A DNA stretch of 63,785 nucleotides. It comes from Nocardia lijiangensis NBRC 108240 (lineage in GTDB: Bacteria > Actinomycetota > Actinomycetes > Mycobacteriales > Mycobacteriaceae). Position numbers and translations under genes: made by a program. The DNA lies in the NCBI RefSeq assembly GCF_001613045.1, contig NZ_BDBP01000003.1:1-63785 (forward strand), read 5' to 3'. Below are positions 35,629 through 42,500 of the stretch, piece by piece. The first letter of the stretch is position 1, and every line of letters starts with the position of its first letter. The notes beneath the pieces were generated by a model. The model searched no databases, was not told the DNA's origin, and saw only the letters and a program-made list of their open reading frames with translations.

Positions 35629-35644
35629 CTAAACCGCGCGCACG

Positions 35645-36139
35645 TCACCAAACCGAGTCGGTGACGCCCTTTCCGGTTTCGGCCTTGTCCTCGAGGGTCT
35701 CCACATCGGTGAAGACCAGTTCCGCGTCCTCGCGCTCGGCGTCACCCGGCGGCGCGACGGAAACCGGCGGCGCCATGGGGATCTCACTCTGGAAGTCGGG
35801 CATTCCTGGGATCACATCGGAGAGCTTGGGCAGCCGCGCCCGCTCCTCCGCCAAGGGCGCCATGACTTGCTTGCTCTGATCGAACACATCCTCGGCGGCC
35901 TGCTGAGCCAGCCGAGTGATGGATTTGGCGATGTCCTCGTAGCTGTATTCGTCGATGCCGCTGCCGAATTTGGTTTGGATGACCACCCCGTTGGCGTTCA
36001 CCGTCACCGAGATCTGCCGGTCCCTGGTGCTCGCAGTGGCGGTGAGCTTGACCCGCTGCTGCTGCATCTCGGCGATCTCGCGGATGCGGCTGCGGAATTC
36101 CTCCATCACACCGGCGATCTCGGCATCGCGTCTGGCCAT
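35645..36139 (-). CDS. YbaB/EbfC-family DNA-binding-like protein
   Basis: 164 residues. The start is ATG at 36139. The first half (residues 1-95) is the YbaB/EbfC fold: a leading helix (IAGVMEEFRSRIREIAEMQQ), a beta sheet (KLTATASTRDRQISVTVNANG) and a closing helix (DIAKSITRLAQQAAEDV). A proline/acidic tail follows and ends in DSVW. YbaB proteins are small dimeric nucleoid-associated proteins, and versions of this kind (such as mycobacterial EspL) sit in ESX loci. It lies 77 bp after the small upstream gene and 16 bp before giant B, so it is probably co-transcribed. It may be a chaperone-like or regulatory partner of the exported giant (inference). Confidence 0.85.
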   Translation of the reverse strand: MARRDAEIAGVMEEFRSRIREIAEMQQQRVKLTATASTRDRQISVTVNANGVVIQTKFGSGIDEYSYEDIAKSITRLAQQAAEDVFDQSKQVMAPLAEERARLPKLSDVIPGMPDFQSEIPMAPPVSVAPPGDAEREDAELVFTDVETLEDKAETGKGVTDSVW

Positions 36140-36169
36140 CTAGTTCTCACCCACTCCACAAACTCTCAT

Positions 36170-36189
36170 GGCGGTCCGAATGGACCGCC
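36170..36189 (-). terminator. Intercistronic hairpin (8-bp perfect stem, 4-nt loop)
   Basis: GGCGGTCC-GAAT-GGACCGCC is a perfect inverted repeat, 27 bp after the stop of the small gene and 30 bp before the YbaB-like start. No U-tract follows on the minus strand. It could be a partial terminator or an mRNA-processing/stability element that changes the ratio of upstream to downstream proteins. Confidence 0.45.
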
Positions 36190-36216
36190 CGCCAACTACC
36201 AGCAACCCGGTCCGGC

Positions 36217-36534
36217 TCAGATGTTCCCGAACTGCTCTCGGCGCTTCTGCTCCTCGAGTTCGGCGTTCTTCGCCGCCTTGAACTGGCCATCGGAGAGCTT
36301 GCCCCAGGATGTGGCCATGGTCCGTGTGCCCTCGACAGCGCCCTCGAGCTGGTATTTGAGACCTTTCGGGTCATCCATGAACTTCTTGCCGAAGACCGGG
36401 TCGGAGCTGATGATCGAGATCAGCGAATCCAGCTGCGCCTGCACTCGATCAGCGAGGCCGTCCATGCGGTCGCGCACCTTGCCGGTGTCGGTGCCCGCGA
36501 TGCGCTGCTTTTCCACAAAACTCTCGACGTCCAC
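36217..36534 (-). CDS. Small helical protein of T7SS-type locus, function unknown
   Basis: 105 residues. The GTG start at 36534 has a good ribosome-binding site (GAGAGGTG, about 4-6 nt upstream). The sequence is predicted all-helical: DTGKVRDRMDGLADRVQAQL near the start, FGKKFMDDPKGLKYQLEGAV in the middle, SWGKLSDGQFKAAKNAELEE near the end. Size, helical content and position beside a YbaB-like gene and a WXG100-like giant suggest a T7SS-associated small protein, possibly a partner or chaperone. It lacks a classical WxG turn (SWGK is the nearest) and I do not recognise a named family. Confidence 0.8.
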   Translation of the reverse strand: MDVESFVEKQRIAGTDTGKVRDRMDGLADRVQAQLDSLISIISSDPVFGKKFMDDPKGLKYQLEGAVEGTRTMATSWGKLSDGQFKAAKNAELEEQKRREQFGNI

Positions 36535-36725
36535 GGTTCACCTCTCATCTCGCAAGGCTCGTACCGAAACCGTAAAAGCGGCTGGTACCAGAGCCTTTCC
36601 GACCATTCTGGCACCTCGGCCGACGTTGTGGGCCGATTCACCGGACCGAGAAGCTAAAGAACCTGTTAGGAATTGGCCATCGATCCGTTCCCTGATGTTA
36701 ACCCGCAATGGGCGGACAACCAGGG
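36535..36725. other. Non-coding gap with leader hairpin
   Basis: 191 bp between the stop of the dual immunity gene and the start of the small protein gene. It holds the ribosome-binding site of the latter and an interrupted inverted repeat: GGCTC-GTACC at 36556-36565 pairs with GGTAC-CA-GAGCC at 36584-36595, giving two 5-bp stems with a 2-nt bulge. The gap is long enough for a separate promoter for the three-gene unit that includes giant B. I could not single out convincing -35/-10 boxes. Confidence 0.5.
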
Positions 36726-38324
36726 TCAGGCGTCGACCATCCCGTTGCGCTCCTGGAAGCGCTGCTCGAACTCCACGATGTAGCGCGAGGGCGCGATCGA
36801 GGACGAGGACTGCTCCAGCACACCGTCATCGGCGATGTAGAACAGCGCACGGCCGATGGCGATCTCACCCGGCGCGGTCGGCACGTAGACCATCCAGCCG
36901 CAGCTGATGCGGTCGGCGCGCAGCTGATCCAGCGGATAGCCGGTGGTGTCGAGATTGCGGTCGAGAATGTAGCGGCGCACCTGATCGATGGCCTCGTCCT
37001 CGGGCATCGGATCCGGCAGCGTGGTGGCCACGCCGGCCATGGTGAGCTGGTAGAAGGCGCTGTCGATATCGTAGCCACCCTCGTCACCGAAGACGCTGAT
37101 CAGCGTATCCCTGGTCACCACACCGGCTTCCGCGGCCGAGACCAGCGTGGCCACGGCGGCGACCTGGCCGTCGGTGGCCTCGGCGGAGACCAGGCTGGCG
37201 ATCACGTTGGTCACCGTCTGCGCGGTCCAGATACCGGGCACGGCCTCGGCGAGCTGATCGGCCGCCGGCGACTCGGCGCGATACCAGCGACCGCCCTCCC
37301 ACCAGTAGCAGAACGACAGCAAACCGCTGGCGGCCCGAGGATTCAGCACCGGGTTCGCCACCCAGGCCGGAGCACCGGCGTAGTACGCGGGCAGCTGCGC
37401 GTCCTGGTTGTACGCCGCGTCCAAGGCGGGCGCGTTCCAGACACCACCGGAGAGCACGGCCCGGCCACCGGGCAGCATGTACAGCGTCGAGCCGCCCCGC
37501 TTGGCGCCTTCGAACCAGCCCAGCGCGGGCAGAATACGCGGACCCCACTCGGAACCGACGGCGACGAACGCGGCCGCCAACACCGCCCAGCGGGCCCACA
37601 ACGTGGGCAGCGCCGGGAAATCGCGCTCCGAGATCGTCCCGCGCACACCGGCTTCCCGATCCGCGCGCGCCCAGGCGGCAGCCTCGGCCGGAGTGCGGGA
37701 CTGGCGGTTGCCGTGACTCACGTACGCGGCCAGCCACACCGGCAGCCGCTCCCGCGGATTGGCTTCCAGGTCGGCCTGATACACCTCGGCCGGGAACAGG
37801 TGATCGTCCGGGAACGGCTCGTCACCGTAATCGTAGTCGATATCCAGCTTACCGGCCGGCGTCAGCTGCAACAGCAGCCGCCACCACGGGCCGTCACCCA
37901 TGGCGGCGGACACCTCGCGGTGCCGGCGCACCAGCTCCAGCACCGCCTCCGACGGCTGGATGCGGACCGAACGCTCCTTATCATCGCTGAACACGATCTG
38001 CGCGACCTCGGCGACCGCGGTGAAAGCGAACACCGCGTCCAGCTTGGACCAGCCCTGCGGGGCGCCGGTGGCCAGTTCGCGGGCCAGATTGTGGCCGATC
38101 TCGCGGGCCTGCTCGGCCGGGTCTACAGTTTCGGGCTCCGGCTCTGGCTCGGAATCACCCAGCGAGAACTCCACATCGGGTTTGTCGCTGCTCTCCTCGA
38201 ACGCCTGCTGGAACTCTTGGCGGAACTCTTCGTCGGCGCGCTGCTCGGGTGTGAGATTCGGCTGCTGATCGCCGGGGACCTGGTTGTCGCGGGCCTCGTC
38301 GTTCGGGCCTTCTGGGCTGGTCAC
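36726..38324 (-). CDS. Dual immunity-like protein (YezG-like plus Imm35/YrhB-like domains)
   Basis: 532 residues; GTG start at 38324 with AGGAG 11 nt upstream. An acidic, disordered leader (residues 1-75) is followed by a YezG-like domain (about 85-200) with GWSKLDAVFAF, DGPWWRLLLQL and KLDIDYDYGDEPFPDD. The middle (200-420) is Trp/Ala rich and unassigned. The C-terminus (about 430-525) matches Imm35/YrhB: DEAIDQVRRYILDR, SCGWMVYVP, IAIGRALFYIADDGVL. Both families are known as immunity proteins in polymorphic toxin loci. The gene lies upstream of giant B on the same strand, so it is probably made to neutralise one or more of B's domains. No signal peptide is visible, so it should act in the cytoplasm. 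The exact target is unknown. Confidence 0.8.
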   Translation of the reverse strand: MTSPEGPNDEARDNQVPGDQQPNLTPEQRADEEFRQEFQQAFEESSDKPDVEFSLGDSEPEPEPETVDPAEQAREIGHNLARELATGAPQGWSKLDAVFAFTAVAEVAQIVFSDDKERSVRIQPSEAVLELVRRHREVSAAMGDGPWWRLLLQLTPAGKLDIDYDYGDEPFPDDHLFPAEVYQADLEANPRERLPVWLAAYVSHGNRQSRTPAEAAAWARADREAGVRGTISERDFPALPTLWARWAVLAAAFVAVGSEWGPRILPALGWFEGAKRGGSTLYMLPGGRAVLSGGVWNAPALDAAYNQDAQLPAYYAGAPAWVANPVLNPRAASGLLSFCYWWEGGRWYRAESPAADQLAEAVPGIWTAQTVTNVIASLVSAEATDGQVAAVATLVSAAEAGVVTRDTLISVFGDEGGYDIDSAFYQLTMAGVATTLPDPMPEDEAIDQVRRYILDRNLDTTGYPLDQLRADRISCGWMVYVPTAPGEIAIGRALFYIADDGVLEQSSSSIAPSRYIVEFEQRFQERNGMVDA

Positions 38325-38560
38325 GGTGTAGCTATCTCCTCATCCACGTACCCGTAACCGGAATCCCGACGGGGCGTCCGGTTCCAGACTAGAGCCGACT
38401 TGCTGTCCTTCATCCTGGCACAGGATGCCGAAAAGCGACCCGGCCAGCCGAAACCCTCACCCCTCAGCAGGATTTGCGGACCCGCCGTGGCGGACCTCGG
38501 CCGGCCTTCGTAGGGCAGGACGAGGCCGCGGTGCTGCTGGCGGACCGGGGTGCTGGTCAT
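38321..38560 (-). CDS. Possible small upstream ORF (leader peptide), uncertain
   Basis: 79 codons from ATG 38560. Its TGA overlaps the GTG of the dual immunity gene (shared GTGA), the arrangement used for translational coupling. AAGGAG lies only 3 nt before the ATG, closer than ideal. Codon use is typical for the first third and then deteriorates, and no family is recognised. It may be a leader ORF, a gene remnant or chance. Confidence 0.22.
   Translation of the reverse strand: MTSTPVRQQHRGLVLPYEGRPRSATAGPQILLRGEGFGWPGRFSASCARMKDSKSALVWNRTPRRDSGYGYVDEEIATP
38356..38383. promoter_or_regulatory. Inverted repeat AACCGGA-N14-TCCGGTT
   Basis: Perfect 7-bp half-sites with centres 21 bp apart (two helical turns), located 32-59 bp before the GTG of the dual immunity gene. 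This spacing is typical of a dimer-binding operator; it could also form a leader hairpin. Confidence 0.4.
38411..38427. promoter_or_regulatory. Inverted repeat CATCCTG-GCA-CAGGATG
   Basis: Perfect 7-bp arms with a 3-bp spacer, about 87 bp upstream of the dual immunity gene. It is a candidate operator or small hairpin; no known consensus is recognised. Confidence 0.4.
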
Positions 38561-38564
38561 CGGC

Positions 38565-38576
38565 TCCTTCGAAGGA
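38565..38576. promoter_or_regulatory. 12-bp palindrome TCCTTCGAAGGA
   Basis: A perfect palindrome, 154 bp upstream of the response regulator start and just before the possible small ORF, where it also supplies that ORF's AAGGAG. It is a candidate regulator site, but chance is possible. Confidence 0.3.
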
Positions 38577-38729
38577 AGCAGCTGGGAAGGAATTCTCTCG
38601 CACCCGGGGAGTTTTCGTCTCGCTCATGAGCGGTGACTTCCCTAAGAACGTGTCAAGGTCTCGAGCCTGCCGGTCCCCTGCCACCCAATACCGCTGCGGA
38701 CGGAACCTCCGGTTTGCGAGTATCTGTGC

Positions 38730-39404
38730 GTGAGACTTGCGATAGTCGAGGATGACCCCGGAGTCGGCGACGCCCTGGTCGCGGCGCTGCGCGCCAAGGA
38801 CTATCAGGCCGACCATCTGCGGCGCGGCGCCGACCTGCTGCTCACCCACGACCGCTACGACGCCGTCATCCTTGATCTCGGCCTGCCCGATATGGACGGC
38901 CTGGAAGTATTGCGCAAACTCCGCGAGGTCAGCTCGGTGCCGGTCCTGATCCTCACCGCGCGCAGCGGCGAACGCGCCGTCATCCGCGGTCTGCACGCCG
39001 GAGCCGATGACTACCTGACGAAGCCGCCGCGCGTCGGCGAGCTGGTGGCGCGCCTGGAAACCGTCACCCGCCGCGCCGGTACCCCCACCGCCCCCACTCA
39101 GCTGGTGGTGGTGACCGGCGACGTCCGCGTCGACCTGCAAGCCCGCACCGTCGAGGTCGCGGGCACCCCGATCACGCTCACCCACAAGGAATTCGAACTG
39201 GTGCGCGTCCTCCTGGAACGCCCGGGCTCCGCCGTCAGCCGCCAGCAACTCATGGACCGCATCTGGGGCGACGCCTTCGCCGCCATCTCCCGCGCCCTCG
39301 ACGTCCACATGGCCGCGCTGCGCGCCAAACTCCAGCGCCCCGACCTCATCACCACCATCCGCGGCTACGGGTACCGATGGGAAATGGAGCCCCCGGGTCT
39401 CTGA
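38730..39404 (+). CDS. OmpR/PhoB-family response regulator
   Basis: 224 residues; GTG start at 38730 with only a weak ribosome-binding site (GCGAG). Receiver domain (1-105): acidic pocket E7-D8-D9, phosphoacceptor D49 in VILDLGLPDMDG, T76 in LILTAR, and K98 in YLTKPP. The usual KPF is KPP here. Winged-helix DNA-binding domain (about 112-218): LTHKEFELVRVLLERPG, SRQQLMDRIWG, ALDVHMAALRAKL and the closing RGYGYRW. All key residues are intact, so a phosphorylation-dependent transcription factor is expected. No histidine kinase gene lies next to it in this window, so it is orphan here. It sits divergent to the immunity/giant B cluster and convergent with giant A, so it may regulate the locus (inference). 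Confidence 0.95.
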   Translation: MRLAIVEDDPGVGDALVAALRAKDYQADHLRRGADLLLTHDRYDAVILDLGLPDMDGLEVLRKLREVSSVPVLILTARSGERAVIRGLHAGADDYLTKPPRVGELVARLETVTRRAGTPTAPTQLVVVTGDVRVDLQARTVEVAGTPITLTHKEFELVRVLLERPGSAVSRQQLMDRIWGDAFAAISRALDVHMAALRAKLQRPDLITTIRGYGYRWEMEPPGL

Positions 39405-39423
39405 CGGCTACTGGAATCCACGT

Positions 39424-39436
39424 GCCTGGAACAGGC
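39424..39436 (+). terminator. Weak hairpin after response regulator gene
   Basis: GCCTG-GAA-CAGGC, a 5-bp stem with a 3-nt loop, starts 20 bp after the response regulator stop in the 139-bp convergent gap to giant A. There is no U-tract. Nothing else is recognised in this gap. Confidence 0.25.
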
Positions 39437-39543
39437 GGAGGCGGGCCGCTTTCCGGGCGGCGTTGTCGGCGCCGTCGAGTGACCGGCGAATGTGGTGCGG
39501 GCGGCGGTGATCAGGGTGCCGGGGACGTCCGAGTACGTGCGGG

Positions 39544-42500
39544 TCAGGCGGTGAAGATACGGGCTCGCCGGTCGGGATCGCAGAGAACATCCCGGATCAG
39601 CAGCCCGAAGTCGAAGTCCGGAAGGACCGCGCGGTAGTGCACGTCGCAGGCGACGACACCGGAGTTGACGAGGACGAAGCGGTTCGTCTGATCGTCGACG
39701 CGCTGCCAGTAGACACCGATCGGCTGGGTGTCCAGATCGATCACGCGGCCACCGGCCCGCAGCAGTAGCCGACCGGCTTCCCGGTAGAAGACCACCGACA
39801 GGTCACCGACAGCGCCATACAGGCCGGACACCGAACCGGCTCCCAACGCCCCGCCGCGCAGCACGCCGGTCTCCGGATCGAAGTCGGCGAACTCACCGAC
39901 ACCCGCATGCGAGCGCACCACAAGACCTGTCGCCGCACGCCGACCACTCTCGGCAGGGCCCCGGCCGTTGCCGAAACCCGCTCGCGGAAACGCCCGCGAG
40001 GATCGTGACTGGCCCGCCGACGCAGGCGGGGCCGGAGGCGGCGTCGGCGAATACCCGTTCGTCCCACCCGGCAGACCATTCCCGCCCGCCGGCGGTTCCC
40101 AGGCCGATGGTGGGTCGGGCAACGTCGGCGCACCGGGATTGCCAGTTGGCGGCGCCCAGCCTGGCGGCGGGTCAGGCAACGTCGGCATGCCCGGCACCGG
40201 CGGATCACCGGGCCTCTGGGGCGACCCAGGCTGAATCGGCCACTCAGAGGCCGGGGGCTGCGGCGGTACCGAACCATCCGGCAACTGCGGAAGACCCGGC
40301 ACCCCGGGCATCTCGGGCGCCGGGAATTGCGGCGGTACCGGGAATTCCGGCGGGCGCGGAACTCCCGGCTGCTGCGGTGGCACCGGAAGTTCCGGCCAGC
40401 CCGGCGCAACCGGAGGTACCGGCGGGCGCGGAGGCACCGAGAACTCGGGCGGCTGCGGTACTTCCGGCGAGTGCGGCGGCACCGGAAGCTGCGGCCAGCC
40501 CGGCGCGACCGGAGGCACCGGCGGGCGCGGAGGCACCGGGGAGTCCGGAGGTTGCGTAGGTGCTGGCCACTGCGGCCACTCCGGCGGCCGTGGCGGCACG
40601 GGTGGCTGCGGCCACTCCGGCGGTGATGGGGGCAGCGGCGGCTTGGGCGGCATCGGCCACTCCGGCGGCTGCGGAGGTTGCGGCGACACCGGCGGCTTGG
40701 GCGGCATCGGCGACACCGGCGGCTGCGGAGGTTGCGGCGACACCTGCGGCTTGGGCGGCATCGGCGACACCGGCGGCTGCGGAGGTTGCGGCGACACCGG
40801 CGGTTTGGGCGGCATCGGCGGTTGCGGAGGCACCGGAGGCACCGGCCGTTGCGGAGGCTGCGGCGGCTGCGGCAAAGGAGGCACAGGCGGGTTCGGTGGT
40901 ACCGGCGGTGGCATCCGAGGGTCGCGATCGTCCTCCGCGCCACTTCCGGCCGCGAGACCGGCCCGTGCACCACCGTCGGGCCGCGAACGCCTCTCGCCTC
41001 CCTCCGAACGCTGCTCCCCCTCGGTCCGCCGCCGACCTTCGCCGCTCTCCGACCGCTCGCCACCTTCGGCCCGCGCCCCACCCTCGGGCCGCGGCTGTCC
41101 GCCCTCAGCATCCGGCTGAGCCGAACCCTCCGACCCCGACCGACCTCCGCCGACCTCCGAGTCAGCCCCACCTTCAGGCCGCGGCTGTCCGCGCTCGCTA
41201 TCCGGCTGAGCCGAACCCTCAGGCCGAGACTCGCCTTCGCTGACCTCCGAGTCGGCCCCACTCTCAGGCCGCGACCGACCCTGGCCAACCTCCTCATTGG
41301 CCCCACCCTCGGGCCGCGACTGTCCGCCCTCGCTACCCGGCCGAGCCGAACCCTCCCACCGCGATTGCCTCTCGCCGACCTCCGAGTCGGCCCTACCCTC
41401 AGGCCGCGACCGACCCTCGCCAACCTCCACATTGGCCCCACCCTCGGGCCGCGACTGTCCGCCCTCGCTACCCGGCCGAGCCGAACTCTCCAGCCGAGAC
41501 TCGCCTTCGCCGATCTCCGAACCGGGCCCACTCTCAGGCCGCGACTGGCCCTCGCCAACTTCCGAATTGGCCCCCGACTGTCCGCCCTCAGCATCCGGCC
41601 GAGCCGAACCCTCCGACCCCGACCGACCTTCGCCGACCTCCGAGTCAGCCCCACTCTCAGGCCGCGACTGACCCTCGCCAACTTCCGAATTGGCCCCGTC
41701 CGCAGACCGCGACTGCCCCTCGCCGCGCTCCGGCCGCGCCAAGCCATCACCGCCCTCGGGCCGAGCGGTCCGCTCACCACCCACAGACGGCGGCACACTC
41801 GCATCCGCCGAACCGCCATCACGCGCTGTACGCGGCTGTCCACCACCGCTATCCAGGCGAGCTGGATTCTCCGGCCGCGGCTGACTCTCGCCGACTTCCG
41901 AGTCCGCCCCACCCGTAGGCCGCGACTGCGCCCGTGGATCGAACGACCCAGCCTCCGACGAAGCAACGCCTTCCGGCATCGATCCGTCGCTACCTTGATC
42001 GGACTCCGCCGCACGACCACCAGGCCAATACACCGTCCGCGGATCGACCGGCCCAACACCCGACGAGCCAACACCCTCCGGCACCGACTCTCCGCCACCC
42101 TGATCGGACTCCGCCACACCACCACCAGGCCAATGCACCGTCCGCGGATCGACCGCCGGGTCGTCCGGATGCGGAATCGGCTGGTCATCCACTTCATCCG
42201 GGGACGGCAGGTCGACGGTCGGGCCAATTGGGTGCGGAATTGGCTGAGTATCAACGTTATCCGGCGACGACAGCTCTACGGTCGGGTCATCTGGTCGCGA
42301 ACTCGGTTGGCTGGGTGCGTTTTCCGGGAGTTCCGGGGTGTGGTTGACCGGACCCTGGGGGTTGAGTGGGAGTTGGGGACGGGGGCCGGGCGGGAGGGGG
42401 TTGGGGTCGTCGGGGTCGATTTCGGGGCGTGGCGGGAGAAGGTTGTCGGGGCCGAGGGCGGCGGGGGCGTATTTGATGCCCTTGCGCCAGTCGGTGCGGG

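Larger units (their letters stand above)
32990..34680 (-). other. Low-complexity linker of giant B
   Basis: About 560 residues rich in Gly, Asn, Gln, Ser, Pro, Ala and Asp separate the export domain from the first enzyme-like domain. It contains GNQNGA repeats, APG/STS runs, ARPDSDED-type acidic repeats and a short DPDT/DTDT run. No globular family is recognisable. A linker of this type between the WXG100-like head and toxin modules is common in the family. Confidence 0.8.
38325..38729. promoter_or_regulatory. Divergent intergenic region with three inverted repeats
   Basis: 405 bp between the minus-strand immunity cluster and the plus-strand response regulator gene. It must contain the promoters of both units. 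Seen directly: AACCGGA-N14-TCCGGTT (38356-38383), CATCCTG-N3-CAGGATG (38411-38427) and the 12-bp palindrome TCCTTCGAAGGA (38565-38576). Any of these could bind a dimeric regulator. Promoter boxes are not clear enough to assign. Confidence 0.5.

Noticed and set aside
38340..38400. ECF-type promoter (GGAAC...CGGTT) before the immunity gene
   Set aside because: The GGAAC and CGGTT elements are separated by about 20 bp, longer than the 16-17 bp expected, and they coincide with the inverted repeat, so no promoter was called.
38457..39308. Minus-strand frame of 283 codons opposite the response regulator
   Set aside because: The plus-strand frame has a complete receiver and winged-helix domain with all catalytic residues. 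The opposite frame has no domain.
39408..39590. Small minus-strand ORF in the gap after the response regulator
   Set aside because: It overlaps the end of giant A, has no ribosome-binding site, and has a composition typical of random high-GC frames.
40643..41119. Gly-rich plus-strand frame resembling a silk- or PE-PGRS-like protein
   Set aside because: It is the antisense of the proline-rich repeats; the GGIGDTGGCGG pattern is the complement of the Pro codons.
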